Shown here: positions 21,421-30,397 of the stretch, piece by piece
How the letters are laid out: every line of letters starts with the position of its first letter
Numbering within the stretch: position 1 is the stretch's first letter
Origin: Oleispirillum sp965228165
GTDB taxonomy: Bacteria > Pseudomonadota > Alphaproteobacteria > Rhodospirillales > Rhodospirillaceae
NCBI GenBank assembly: GCA_965228165.1
Contig: CBDDHB010000003.1
Location: 372,001-436,000 of the forward strand
DNA: 64,000 nucleotides
Direction: 5' to 3'
Position numbers and translations under genes: made by a program
Notes under the pieces: model-generated
Seen by the model: the letters and a program-made list of their open reading frames with translations, nothing else
What the model was told of the DNA's origin: nothing
The model's database searches: none

Positions 21421-22437
21421 ATGATCGTTCTGGTTACCGGCGCCGCCGGATTCATCGGCTTTCACACCGCGCTGCGCCTGCTTGCCGACGGCCACACGGT
21501 GGTCGGCATCGACAACCGCAACGCCTATTACGATCCGGCCTTGAAGCAGGCGCGCGCCGACATCCTGACCGCGACGCCGGGATACACCGACATCGTCGGC
21601 GACATCGCCGACCTCGACACCCTGAAGGTCGCCTTCGCCGCGCACCGTCCCGAGGTGGTGATCAACCTCGCCGCCCAGGCGGGAGTGCGCTATTCGGTCG
21701 AGAATCCCTTCGCCTACGTCAGCAGCAATCTGGTCGGCTTCGTCAACATCCTGGAATGCTGCCGCCATGGCGGCGTCAAGCATCTGGTCTATGCCTCGAC
21801 CAGTTCGGCATTCGGCGCCAACGCGCTGATGCCGTTCTCGGAAACCCAGGGCACCGCCCATCCGATGAGCCTGTACGCCGCCACCAAGAAATCCAACGAG
21901 GTGATGGCCCATTCCTACAGCCACCTGTTCGGCCTGCCGACCACCGGGTTGCGCTTTTTCACCGTCTATGGGCCGTGGGGCCGCCCCGACATGGCGCTGT
22001 TCAAGTTCACCAAGGCGATCCTGGCGGACCAGCCGATCGACGTGTTCAATCGCGGCGAGATGACCCGCGACTTCACCTATATCGACGACATCGTCGAGGG
22101 CGTGGTGCGCGTCGCCGCCCAACCCGCCGCCGCCGACCCCGCCTGGCGCGCCGACGTGGAAAATCCCGACCCGTCGAGAAGCGGCATCGCCCCCTATCGG
22201 ATTTTCAACATCGGCGGCGGCTCCCCGGTGCCGTTGATGACCTACATCAACACCCTGGAGGCCTGCCTGGGCAAAACCGCCCGGCTGAACCTGCTGCCGA
22301 TGCAGCCGGGCGACGTGCCCGCCACCGCCGCCGACACCTCCGCCCTGCGGGAAGCGGTCGGCTATGCGCCATCCACCCCGGTTTCGGTGGGCGTGGCGCG
22401 CTTCGTCGAATGGTACCGCGCGTACTTCAAGGTTTAG
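21421..22437 (+). CDS. NAD-dependent epimerase, UDP-glucuronate 4-epimerase-like
   Basis: A 338-residue extended short-chain dehydrogenase that would interconvert UDP-glucuronate and UDP-galacturonate. Marks: Rossmann loop VTGAAGFIGFH, the family segment DNRNAYYDPALK, LAAQAGVRYSVENP, the catalytic Tyr/Lys in YAATKKSNE, and RFFTVYGPWGRPDMA. Where relatives usually have Ser-Val-Tyr-Gly after the catalytic Ser, this one reads TSSAFGAN. The closest family is the CapI/LspL group. It is followed 14 bases later by a nucleotide-sugar dehydrogenase, so the pair likely supplies acidic sugars for a surface polysaccharide. Confidence 0.9.
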   Translation: MIVLVTGAAGFIGFHTALRLLADGHTVVGIDNRNAYYDPALKQARADILTATPGYTDIVGDIADLDTLKVAFAAHRPEVVINLAAQAGVRYSVENPFAYVSSNLVGFVNILECCRHGGVKHLVYASTSSAFGANALMPFSETQGTAHPMSLYAATKKSNEVMAHSYSHLFGLPTTGLRFFTVYGPWGRPDMALFKFTKAILADQPIDVFNRGEMTRDFTYIDDIVEGVVRVAAQPAAADPAWRADVENPDPSRSGIAPYRIFNIGGGSPVPLMTYINTLEACLGKTARLNLLPMQPGDVPATAADTSALREAVGYAPSTPVSVGVARFVEWYRAYFKV

Positions 22438-22451
22438 AAAGGCACTTCCCC

Positions 22452-23735
22452 ATGTCGCACAATCGTCGGATTTCGGTGATCGGCCTCGGCTATGTCGGCC
22501 TGCCCGTCGCGGTCGCCTTCGCCAAGGCGGGAACCCCGGTGGTCGCCTTCGACATCAACCCCCGCCGCGTCGCCGAACTGAAGGCGGGCAACGACCGCAC
22601 CGGCGAGGTCTCCGACGCCGATCTGGCCGCCGCCAAGCTGTTCCTGACCGCCGACCCCACCGACCTGAAGCAGGCCGACTTCCACATCGTCGCGGTGCCC
22701 ACCCCGATCGACGACGCCCACCGCCCCGACCTGTCGCCGCTGATTTCCGCCAGCCGCACCGTCGGCAAGATCCTGAAGCGGGGCGATATCGTGGTCTATG
22801 AGTCCACCGTCTATCCCGGCGCGACGGAGGAGGACTGCGTCCCGGTGCTGGAAAAGGAATCCGGCCTGAAACTCGGCGCCGACTTCGCCGTCGGCTATTC
22901 CCCCGAACGGATCAACCCCGGCGACACCGAACACCGCTTCACCACCATCGCCAAGGTGGTCTCCGGCTCCGACGCCGCCACCCGCGACGTGGTGGCGGCG
23001 GTCTATGGCTCGGTGGTGACGGCGGGGGTGCATCCGGCATCCTCGATCCGCGTCGCCGAGGCGGCGAAGGTGATCGAAAACACCCAGCGCGACATCAACA
23101 TCGCCCTGATGAACGAACTCGCGGTGATCTGCCACAAGCTCGGCATCGACACCCTGGACGTTCTGGCCGCCAGCCGCACCAAGTGGAACTTCCTGCCCTT
23201 CGCCCCCGGCCTGGTCGGCGGGCACTGCATCGGCGTCGATCCCTATTACCTGACCCACCGCGCGGAAAAGGCCGGCCACCATGCCGAGGTCATCCTCGCC
23301 GGACGGCAGATCAACGACGGCATGGGCGGCTTCGTCGCCCGCGAAACGATCAAGGCGCTGATGACCAAGGGCTGCCCGGCCAACCCGCTGGTCACCGTCC
23401 TCGGCCTCACCTTCAAGGAGGACGTGCCCGACGTGCGCAACACCCGCGTCGTCGATATCGTCGCCGAACTGAAGACCTTCGGCGCGCGGGTGCAGGTGGC
23501 CGACGCCATGGCCGACCCCGCCGAGGTGACCCACGAATACGGCATCTCGCTCGCCCCCCTCGCCGACCTGGCCCCCGCCGACGCCCTGATCCTGGCGGTG
23601 CCGCACCGCGCCTATCGGGATATGGGCTGGGGCGTCGCCCGCCTGCTGAAGGGGGGGACGGGCTTCGTCGCCGACGTCAAGGGGTGCCTCGACCGCGCCG
23701 CCAAGCCCGCGAACATCGACCTCTGGCGGCTGTAG
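22452..23735 (+). CDS. UDP-sugar 6-dehydrogenase, TviB/WbpA-like
   Basis: A 427-residue nucleotide-sugar dehydrogenase that performs a two-step NAD-dependent oxidation at C6. It has the N-terminal loop GLGYVGLPVAVAF, the substrate segment VPTPIDDAHRPDL, the hinge ENTQRDINIALMNELA and catalytic Cys in GGHCIGVDPYYL. The TPID and ENTQRD segments place it with the UDP-HexNAc dehydrogenases (TviB, WbpA) rather than UDP-glucose dehydrogenases. It follows the epimerase by 14 bases and probably shares its transcript; Vi-antigen type pathways pair the same two activities. It contains an intact run of seven Gs at 23650-23657. Confidence 0.9.
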   Translation: MSHNRRISVIGLGYVGLPVAVAFAKAGTPVVAFDINPRRVAELKAGNDRTGEVSDADLAAAKLFLTADPTDLKQADFHIVAVPTPIDDAHRPDLSPLISASRTVGKILKRGDIVVYESTVYPGATEEDCVPVLEKESGLKLGADFAVGYSPERINPGDTEHRFTTIAKVVSGSDAATRDVVAAVYGSVVTAGVHPASSIRVAEAAKVIENTQRDINIALMNELAVICHKLGIDTLDVLAASRTKWNFLPFAPGLVGGHCIGVDPYYLTHRAEKAGHHAEVILAGRQINDGMGGFVARETIKALMTKGCPANPLVTVLGLTFKEDVPDVRNTRVVDIVAELKTFGARVQVADAMADPAEVTHEYGISLAPLADLAPADALILAVPHRAYRDMGWGVARLLKGGTGFVADVKGCLDRAAKPANIDLWRL

Positions 23736-23742
23736 AACCGTC

Positions 23743-24090
23743 CTATCCCCGCAGGGTTTCCTCCACCGCGTCGGGACGGGCGGCAATGACCCGCAACAGG
23801 GTCCGCGCCGCGCCGGTGGGCCTGCGCTTCCCTTGCTCCCATTTCTGCAAGGTGCGCAGGGAAAAGCCGTAGCGCCGCGCGAAATCCGTCTGCGACAGGC
23901 CGGTCGCGGCGCGCACCGCCGCCACGTTCAAGGGATCGCTGACGCGGGCAAGACCCAGGTCTTCGGCGCGCGGCTCCCCATCCTCCCGCGACTGGCGCGC
24001 GATATCCGCCTCGGTGGTCGCGGCGATGCGCTCCCGGTTGACCCGCGCGGTCCGACGCGCCTGCTCAAGCGTAAAGGTTTTTATAGTCAC
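23743..24090 (-). CDS. Helix-turn-helix antitoxin partner of BrnT
   Basis: A 115-residue protein with an extended charged N-terminal half (about 1-52) and a C-terminal XRE-type helix-turn-helix (RAATGLSQTDFARRYGFSLRTLQKWEQG). It overlaps the 3' end of the BrnT-type toxin gene by 26 bases, the usual toxin-first arrangement of this family. It would neutralise the toxin by the N-terminal part and repress the operon by the DNA-binding part (known for the family, inferred here). Classic BrnA antitoxins use a ribbon-helix-helix, so this is the HTH variant. Confidence 0.82.
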   Translation of the reverse strand: MTIKTFTLEQARRTARVNRERIAATTEADIARQSREDGEPRAEDLGLARVSDPLNVAAVRAATGLSQTDFARRYGFSLRTLQKWEQGKRRPTGAARTLLRVIAARPDAVEETLRG

Positions 24091-24337
24091 GGCGTTCGCT
24101 CCTGCTGGCCAGACGGGCGGAAATGATGCGGCGGCTTTCTCCCCGCCATGTATAAACCACCGTCAGGACATCGCCTTCGCAAGCCTCCCCGGTGGCGAGG
24201 ATTCGGTTTTCCCCATAGTCCCGCCGCATGTCGTCCCGCTCCATCACCGGGCCGAGGAAAATCGTCGCGGCATAGGCAAAATCGAAACCTCGTTCGAGCA
24301 GGGTCCATTCGCTTTTCCGTTCGTCCCACTCGAACAT
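24065..24337 (-). CDS. brnT: BrnT-family ribonuclease toxin
   Basis: A 90-residue protein with the BrnT plan: MFEWDERKSEWTLLERGFDF at the start, then a central YGENRI, and the end motif RRIISARLASRSERRDY. BrnT folds like RelE and cleaves RNA, slowing growth under stress. It is the first gene of a two-gene operon with an HTH antitoxin downstream. In place of the common KHG the protein has ERG. Length and domain are complete, so it is probably functional. Confidence 0.85.
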   Translation of the reverse strand: MFEWDERKSEWTLLERGFDFAYAATIFLGPVMERDDMRRDYGENRILATGEACEGDVLTVVYTWRGESRRIISARLASRSERRDYKNLYA

Positions 24338-24468
24338 CGCCGCCCGTCCGCATCGTTTCGGACTCGATTGTGCCCCAATGGGGCATAACGGTCAACCCGC
24401 CCCCTTTTATCCGGGGCGGCGCGCGCCTATGTTGAGGGCACACTCTTCGAAGGCAAGGAGGCGGTGGC

Positions 24469-24654
24469 ATGCGCGTCGTTCTGCAAACCCTGGGCATCCT
24501 GTTGATCGCGGTGATCGGCCTGGTCGCGGTGATCGGATCGGTGCTGTTCCACGTCTCCTTCGTCATCTATCTGGCGCTGCTGCTGACGGTTCTGGCGATG
24601 GCGGGCATCGTCAGCCTGTGCTGGGGGAAGCTGGAAGACCCCGACCCCCACTGA
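24469..24654 (+). CDS. Small two-helix membrane protein
   Basis: A 61-residue protein made almost wholly of two hydrophobic helices (about 6-28 and 31-51) with a short polar tail EDPDPH. It has a strong AAGGAGG eight bases before its ATG, which makes it a real gene despite its size. I do not recognise a family. It stands alone between the divergent toxin-antitoxin operon and the DUF554 remnant. Confidence 0.6.
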   Translation: MRVVLQTLGILLIAVIGLVAVIGSVLFHVSFVIYLALLLTVLAMAGIVSLCWGKLEDPDPH

Positions 24655-24763
24655 GACCGACCGGAGAATCGCGAAGAAAATCCGTTTACACCCCGGGCGC
24701 ATCGGTTAGAGTGCGCCGGGCGGCGTTCCGTCGCCCCCACACCCCCGGTTAAAGAGACATCAC

Positions 24764-25485
24764 ATGAGCATCGGCCCCCTGGTCAATGGCGCCGCGATCC
24801 TGCTTGGCGGCATCGCGGGCGCATTCCTGGGCAGACGCGTTCCCCGGCGCATCGGCGAACGGTTGCCCCTGGTCTTCGGCTGCGTCGCGATCGGCCTCGG
24901 CATTTCGATGATCGCCAAGGCGGCGACCCTCCCGCCGGTCGTCCTTGCCCTGATCCTCGGCACCATCCTGGGCGAGGCGATCCAGATCGAACGGCTGTTC
25001 CGCTGGATCGCCAGCGCCCGCGGCGCGGCGTCAACGCCCTTTCGCCGAAAAAGCTTCGCACCGCCGACGACGATCCGGTCCACGCCGAAACCTTTATCTC
25101 CGCCACCGTGCTGTTCTGCTTCAGCGGCGTCGGCATCATGGGCGCCCTTACCGAGGGGATGACCGGCGATGCGACCCTGCTGTTGGTCAAGGCGATCATG
25201 GACCTGTTTACCGCACTGGTCTTCGCGATCTCCCTTGGCGCATAGACGGCGGTCCTCGCCCTGCCGCAAACCGCGGTGCAGATGGCGCTGTTCGCCTCTG
25301 CCGGATGGATTCTGCCCCACACCACGCCGGAAATGATCGCCGACTTCGGCGCCTGCGGCGGCTTCATCATGATCGCCACCGGACTCACCATCAGCGGCGT
25401 CAAGACCTTCCCCCTGGCCGGCATGCTGCCCGCGCTGTTGCTGGTCATGCCGCTCACCGCGCTGTGGATTCGTTTCGCGCCATAG
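24764..25485 (+). pseudogene. DUF554 membrane protein remnant
   Basis: Homology to the DUF554/YdfK membrane family runs over the full expected length (about 235-240 residues) but is broken twice. The opening part (GPLVNGAAILLGGIAGAFLG, then LILGTILGEAIQIERL) is in one frame. Near 25018-25032 coding moves one base (RGVNALSPKKL, then ATVLFCFSGVGIMGALTEG). A TAG at 25243-25245 then stops the second frame, after which coding resumes in the same frame to the natural end. Two independent lesions argue for real decay rather than one read error. A recoded amber codon is unlikely. Confidence 0.8.
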
Positions 25486-25496
25486 GCGGAAACGCG

Positions 25497-25526
25497 AACG
25501 CCGCGCGGCGGATGCCGCGCGGCGTT
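25497..25526. terminator. Bidirectional hairpin between DUF554 remnant and gcvPB
   Basis: AACGCCGCGCGGC and GCCGCGCGGCGTT pair perfectly (13 bp) around GGAT. It sits between two convergent genes and is the likely 3' end of the glycine cleavage transcript. Confidence 0.65.
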
Positions 25527-25552
25527 CTCGAGACGGGCAATCGCCCCAAGCG

Positions 25553-27082
25553 TCACTCCGCCCGGGGCGGGGTCCAGCGCAGCACCGGTTTGCGGGCCGC
25601 CAGGGTTTCGTCGAGGCGGCGGCGCGGGGTAAGCCTGGGCGCTGCGTGGAAGAAGTCTTCCTCCCCCGCCTTGGTCTTGGCGACCAGTCCGCGCACCGTA
25701 TCGATGAAGGCGTCCAAGGTCTGCTTGCTTTCGCTTTCCGTCGGCTCCATCAGCAACGCGCCATGCACCACCAGCGGGAAGTACATGGTCATCGGGTGGT
25801 AGCCTTCGTCGATCAGCGCCTTGGCGATGTCGAGGGTGGTGACGCCGGTATCCTTCAGGAATCCGTCGTCGAACAACGCCTCGTGCATGCAGGGGCCTGC
25901 GAACGGCGCGGTCAGCACGTCCTTGAGGCGGGCGAGCAGATAGTTGGCGTTCAACACCGCGTCGCCCGAGGTCTGGCGCAGGCCGTCCCTGCCCAGGCTC
26001 ATCGCATAGCCGAGCGCCCGCAGCATCACCCCGAACTGGCCGTGGAAGCCCTTCATCCGGCCGAAGGGGTGAGCCTCCGCCCCCGCCTGGGCGCGGGTTT
26101 CCACCAGTTCGTAACCGTCCTTGCCACGGCGCACGAAGGGCAGCGGCGCGAACCCCGCCAACGCCGGGGAAAGCACCGTCGGCCCCGCTCCCGGCCCGCC
26201 GCCGCCGTGCGGCGTGGAGAAGGTCTTGTGCAGGTTGATGTGCATCGCATCGACGCCCAGGTCGGCGATCTTCACCCGCCCGATCAGGGCGTTGAAGTTG
26301 GCGCCGTCCATATAGAAGAACGCCCCCGCCGCATGCACCAAATCGGCGATTTCGCGCACGTCGCGTTCGAACAGGCCGCAGGTGTTGGGATTGGTCAGCA
26401 TCAGCCCGGCGACATCGTCGGAGAGCTTCGCCTTCAGGGCGGCGATGTCCACCCGACCCTCGGCGGTGGCGGGAATCGCCACCACGGAGTAGCCGCACAG
26501 GGCGGCGGTGGCGGGATTGGTGCCGTGCGCCGATTCCGGCACCAGGATGATCTTGCGCGGGTTGCCCCTGGCCTCCTGCGCGGCGCGAATCGCCATCACC
26601 CCGCACAGTTCGCCGTGCGCTCCGGCGGCTGGCGACATCGCCACCCCGGCCATGCCGGTCAGCTCCATCAGCCAGGCGGCGAGAACGTGGATCGCCTCCA
26701 GCGCCCCCTGCACCGTGGAGACCGGCTGCATCGGGTGCAGGTCGCCGAGGCCTGGAGTGCGCGCCAGCTTTTCGTTCAAGCGCGGGTTGTACTTCATGGT
26801 GCAGGAGCCGAGCGGATAGAACCCGGCGTCGATGGAGTAGTTCTTCTGCGACAGACGGGTGTAGTGGCGCACCACCTGCGGCTCGCACAGGCCGGGCAGG
26901 CCGATACGGCCGGTACGCTCGAACCCCGCAAGGCAGCCCGGCACGTCGCGGGGCTCCGGCAGATCGACGCCGGAACCGTCGGCGCCGCCCTGTTCGAACA
27001 GCAGCGGTTCCTCGACGATCAGGCCCCGGTTGCCGGACACCGTCCCCGCCGGAGCGGAGGGAGAGACATGAACCTCGGTCAT
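25553..27082 (-). CDS. gcvPB: Glycine dehydrogenase (decarboxylating) subunit 2
   Basis: The C-terminal-type subunit of split P protein. It carries the pyridoxal phosphate lysine in HINLHKTFSTPHGGG and decarboxylates glycine while transferring aminomethyl to the lipoyl arm of GcvH. At 509 residues it is complete, with other marks YPLGSCTMKYNP, SPAAGAHGE and TNPNTCGLFE. I place the start at 27082, where ATG overlaps the gcvPA stop (ATGA); a longer open frame upstream is only antisense-like shadow. It is last in the gcvT-H-PA-PB operon. Confidence 0.96.
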   Translation of the reverse strand: MTEVHVSPSAPAGTVSGNRGLIVEEPLLFEQGGADGSGVDLPEPRDVPGCLAGFERTGRIGLPGLCEPQVVRHYTRLSQKNYSIDAGFYPLGSCTMKYNPRLNEKLARTPGLGDLHPMQPVSTVQGALEAIHVLAAWLMELTGMAGVAMSPAAGAHGELCGVMAIRAAQEARGNPRKIILVPESAHGTNPATAALCGYSVVAIPATAEGRVDIAALKAKLSDDVAGLMLTNPNTCGLFERDVREIADLVHAAGAFFYMDGANFNALIGRVKIADLGVDAMHINLHKTFSTPHGGGGPGAGPTVLSPALAGFAPLPFVRRGKDGYELVETRAQAGAEAHPFGRMKGFHGQFGVMLRALGYAMSLGRDGLRQTSGDAVLNANYLLARLKDVLTAPFAGPCMHEALFDDGFLKDTGVTTLDIAKALIDEGYHPMTMYFPLVVHGALLMEPTESESKQTLDAFIDTVRGLVAKTKAGEEDFFHAAPRLTPRRRLDETLAARKPVLRWTPPRAE

Positions 27083-28425
27083 CGCAGAACCTCCGTCAGA
27101 GCCGCGACCAAGGCATCGAAGTCCGCGTCGCTGTTGGTTTCGGTGGCGGCCACCAGCATCAGGTTTTCCAGTTCCGGGAACTGCGGATAGAAGCGCGAGA
27201 CCGGCACCCCGCCCAGAATCCCCTTCGCCGCCAGGGCCTCGACCACCGGCGCCGCAGGCTTGTCCAGCATCACCGCGAACTCGTTGAAGAAGGGACCGGA
27301 TACCGGCTTCGCCCCCTTCACCGCCGCAAGGCGCTTCGCCAGCGCGGCGGCGGCCTTGTGGTTGACCTGCGCCAGCTTGGCGAACCCGGCCTCGCCCAGC
27401 ATCGCGACGTGGATCGAAAACGCCAGGGCGCACAGGCCGGAATTGGTGCAGATGTTCGAGGTCGCCTTTTCGCGCCGGATGTGCTGCTCGCGGGTGGACA
27501 GGGTGAGCACCCAGCCGCGCCGCCCGTCCACATCCACGGTCTCGCCGACCAGACGTCCGGGCATGCTGCGCAGGTATTTCTCGCGGGTGGCGAACAGGCC
27601 GACCCCCGGCCCGCCGAAGGACAGCGGCATGCCGAGCGAGGAACCGTCCACCACCACGATGTCGGCGCCCATGTCCCCCGGCGGCTTCAACGCGCCCAGG
27701 GACACCGGCTCGGCCACCGCCACCACCAGCAGCACGCCCATGGCGTGGCACTGCGCGGCGAGAGCGGTGAAGTCCGACAACCGCCCGAAGAAACCGGGGG
27801 TCTGCACCACGACGCAGGCCAGATCGCCGTCCACCCGGCCCATCAGGTCCTCGATCCCCAGGGGATCGGGGGCCAGACGTTCGCAGGAAATGTCGGTGAA
27901 TCCGGTCTGGGTGAGGATGACGTCGGCATAGTGCGGATGCACCGAGCCGGAGATCAGCACCTTTTTCCGACGCGTCGCGCGGGCGGCCATCAGCGCCGCC
28001 TCGGCGCAGGCGGTGGCGGCGTCGTACATCGAGGCGTTGGCCACCTCCATGCCGGTCAGCAGGCACACCTGGGTCTGGAATTCGAACAGAGCCTGCAAGG
28101 TGCCCTGCGAGATTTCCGGCTGATAGGGGGTATAGCTGGTCAGGAACTCGCCCCGCTGGATCAGCGCGTCCACCGCCGCCGGGATGTGGTGGCGATACGC
28201 CCCCGCCCCCAGGAAGGTCGGCGCGCAGGCCGGGGACAGGTTCTTCCCGGCGAAGGCGGCGAAGGCCTGCTCCACCGCCATTTCCCCCTGGTGGTCGGGA
28301 AGGTCGAAGTCCGCCCCGGCCAGCACCTCGGGCGGCACGTCGCGGAACAGATCCTCGACCGAGGCCGCGCCGATCGCACCCAACATCAGGGCGCGATCGG
28401 CGTCGCTCAACGGCAAATAGCGCAT
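27079..28425 (-). CDS. gcvPA: Glycine dehydrogenase (decarboxylating) subunit 1
   Basis: The N-terminal-type subunit of split P protein; it pairs with GcvPB as an alpha2beta2 enzyme. The 448 residues match the family length. Visible marks include FLGAGAYRHHIPAAV, the segment TSYTPYQPEISQGTLQ, MYDAATACAEA and FGGPGVGLFATR. Its ATG lies at the end of the gcvH stop (TAATG) and its own stop overlaps the gcvPB start. Split P proteins are usual in alphaproteobacteria of this kind. Confidence 0.96.
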   Translation of the reverse strand: MRYLPLSDADRALMLGAIGAASVEDLFRDVPPEVLAGADFDLPDHQGEMAVEQAFAAFAGKNLSPACAPTFLGAGAYRHHIPAAVDALIQRGEFLTSYTPYQPEISQGTLQALFEFQTQVCLLTGMEVANASMYDAATACAEAALMAARATRRKKVLISGSVHPHYADVILTQTGFTDISCERLAPDPLGIEDLMGRVDGDLACVVVQTPGFFGRLSDFTALAAQCHAMGVLLVVAVAEPVSLGALKPPGDMGADIVVVDGSSLGMPLSFGGPGVGLFATREKYLRSMPGRLVGETVDVDGRRGWVLTLSTREQHIRREKATSNICTNSGLCALAFSIHVAMLGEAGFAKLAQVNHKAAAALAKRLAAVKGAKPVSGPFFNEFAVMLDKPAAPVVEALAAKGILGGVPVSRFYPQFPELENLMLVAATETNSDADFDALVAALTEVLR

Positions 28426-28802
28426 TATTCCAGGCCCTTGACGAAGGCGTCGTATTCCTCGCGGTTCATCAGGTCGTCGAGTTCGGTTTCCTCGGACAAC
28501 TTGATCTTGAAGAACCAGCCGTCGCCTTCGGCGTTCTGGTTGACCAGACCGGGCGCGTCGGCCAGTTCCTCGTTGATCTCGACGATCTCGCCGGAAACCG
28601 GGGCATAGACCTCGGAAGCCGCCTTCACCGATTCGACCACCGCGACGTCGTCGCCCTTGTCCACCTCGGCCCCGACTTCCGGCAGTTCGACGAACACCAC
28701 GTCGCCCAACTGCTCTTGCGCGTATTCGGTGATGCCGACGGTGCCGACGCCGCCCTCGACCGAGATCCATTCGTGTTCGTCGGAAAAGTAAATCTTCGCC
28801 AT
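28425..28802 (-). CDS. gcvH: Glycine cleavage system H protein
   Basis: The 125-residue lipoyl carrier that shuttles the aminomethyl group between P, T and L proteins. The lipoylated lysine is in VESVKAASEVYAP, at about residue 60. The start FSDEHEWISVE and the end FFKIKLS are typical. It follows gcvT by 21 bases and overlaps gcvPA by one base. The L protein (dihydrolipoamide dehydrogenase) is not in the window. Confidence 0.97.
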   Translation of the reverse strand: MAKIYFSDEHEWISVEGGVGTVGITEYAQEQLGDVVFVELPEVGAEVDKGDDVAVVESVKAASEVYAPVSGEIVEINEELADAPGLVNQNAEGDGWFFKIKLSEETELDDLMNREEYDAFVKGLE

Positions 28803-28823
28803 GTTGATGTCCCCTCTACCTGA

Positions 28824-29945
28824 TCAACCCTTGAAATAGCGGTGCGCCGCGAACGGCATCGTCACCACCTCGGCGGCCAGGGCCTTGCCGCGCACCATGC
28901 AGGCGACCCTGGTTCCCGGCGCGGCATGCGCCGTTTCGACGTATCCCATGGCGATCGCCGCCTGAACCGTCGGACCGAACCCGCCGGAGGTGATCTCGCC
29001 GATTTTCCGCCCCGCCGCATCGACGATGTCGGTATGCGCCCGGGCGGGCTGCCGTCCCTCCAGACGCAAGCCGACGCGGGTGCGCGCCGCGCCGTCCTTG
29101 AACTGTTGCAGAATCGTCGCCGCGCCGGGGAAGTCCCCGGCCTCGCGGCGGCGCTTGCCGACCGTCCATTTCAGCGCCGCCTCGACCGGCGTCGTCGCGG
29201 TGTCGATGTCCGACCCGTAGAGGCATAAGCCCGCTTCTAGGCGCAGACTGTCGCGCGCCCCCAGGCCCGAAGCCGCGACTTCCGGCTCCTTCAGCAGGCG
29301 GCGCGCCAGGGCCTCCGCCCGGTCGGCGGCGACCGAAATCTCGTAGCCGTCCTCGCCGGTATAGCCGGAGCGCGACGCCCACACCGGAATGCCGTCCAGG
29401 GAAAGGGCGCGGGCGGTCATGAAGGTCATCGCCGCCGCCGCCGGGTCGAGGCGCGCCAGAACCTTCGCCGCCATCGGCCCCTGCAACGCGATCAGGGCGC
29501 GGTCTTCCAGGATTTCGACGCTGCAACCGGCCAGCCCGGCCTTCATGTGGGCGAAATCGGCGGTCTTGCAGGCGGCGTTGACCACCACGAACAGGTGGTC
29601 CCCGGCGTTGGTGACCATCAGATCGTCCATGATCCCGCCCGCGCCGTTGAGGAACAGGGTGTAGCGGATCGCGCCCTCGGCCAGGGACAAAAGGTCGCCC
29701 GGCACCAGCGCCTCGAACGCCTTGGCGGCGGCGGAAAAACCGCCCGGATGGCGGACGATCGCCTGCCCCATGTGGGACACGTCGAACAGCGCCGCCCGTT
29801 CGCGGCACTGCGCGTGTTCGGCCAGGATGCCGGAATACTGCACCGGCATGGCGTACCCCGCGAAGGGCACCATGCGCGCCCCCAGTTCGCGGTGCAACGC
29901 GTCGAGCGGCGTGGTCAGAAGGGGTTCGGAATGGACTTCGCCCAT
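28824..29945 (-). CDS. gcvT: Glycine cleavage system aminomethyltransferase (T protein)
   Basis: Transfers the methylene group to tetrahydrofolate and releases ammonia. 373 residues. Marks: MVPFAGYAMPVQYSGI near the start, LFDVSHMGQ, the folate-site region GYTGEDGYEI and SLRLEAGLCLYG. I prefer the ATG at 29945 because GAGGA sits seven bases before it; the ATG four codons upstream has no ribosome site. It is the first gene of the operon and lies about 80 bases after a tandem glycine riboswitch, which should set expression of all four genes. Confidence 0.95.
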   Translation of the reverse strand: MGEVHSEPLLTTPLDALHRELGARMVPFAGYAMPVQYSGILAEHAQCRERAALFDVSHMGQAIVRHPGGFSAAAKAFEALVPGDLLSLAEGAIRYTLFLNGAGGIMDDLMVTNAGDHLFVVVNAACKTADFAHMKAGLAGCSVEILEDRALIALQGPMAAKVLARLDPAAAAMTFMTARALSLDGIPVWASRSGYTGEDGYEISVAADRAEALARRLLKEPEVAASGLGARDSLRLEAGLCLYGSDIDTATTPVEAALKWTVGKRRREAGDFPGAATILQQFKDGAARTRVGLRLEGRQPARAHTDIVDAAGRKIGEITSGGFGPTVQAAIAMGYVETAHAAPGTRVACMVRGKALAAEVVTMPFAAHRYFKG

Positions 29946-30025
29946 CGGGTTCCTCATCGACAGAAGACCGCACCGCCCGTCGGGCGAATGCGAATCGGCC
30001 AAGGACCGGTTTCCCGGTCCGACGG

Positions 30026-30240
30026 CCCCCTCTGTCTTCGGAACCTGAAAGATTCGCCGGAAACGAGGGGCAACCACGCTCGGGCTTACATCTTCGGTGA
30101 GGAGGCGCGAAACGCCGCGCCCGCCTGCTTTCCAGAGGTCCCCCTGACCATCGCGGTTCCTGTTGTCTGAGAGTTTCCGGGGGCGGTTGCTCCTTTGGCG
30201 GCGCGGCAGGGGGAAGGCCCTGCGACGCTCTCTCCCGCGA
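30026..30240 (-). promoter_or_regulatory. Tandem glycine riboswitch upstream of gcvT
   Basis: Read on the minus strand, this leader carries two glycine aptamers in series. Aptamer 1 begins GGGAGAGAGCG, has the core CCGCCAAAGGAGCAA, the strand AAACTCTCAGACAACAGGA and closes with GGTCAGGGGGACCTCTGGAA. Aptamer 2 has CACCGAAGATGTAAGCC, AATCTTTCAGGTTCCGAAGACAGA and a final G-run. These are the conserved internal-loop segments of the gcvT-motif RNA. In known cases glycine binding turns on gcv expression. The short stretch to gcvT has no obvious terminator stem, so control of translation is possible. Confidence 0.93.
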
Positions 30241-30397
30241 CGGCATTCGGGGACGATTCCCACTGTTACGGACGGATCGCCGAAGGTCAACCACCGGCTT
30301 GAAGATTCCCGCATTTTCCCGCCGATCCCGGCTTGAGGGCCGGGCCGACTCGGCATATCCTGCGCGCGGCAATGCAATGCCTTTTCCGGGAGGGAAC

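Noticed and set aside
25243..25245. Amber codon in DUF554 read as recoding (for example pyrrolysine)
   Set aside because: A frameshift breaks the same gene, and nothing in the window suggests a pyl system.
25553..28066. Extended gcvPB of 837 codons
   Set aside because: The upstream 328 codons are out-of-frame shadow of gcvPA. The ATG at 27082 with an ATGA overlap is the natural start.
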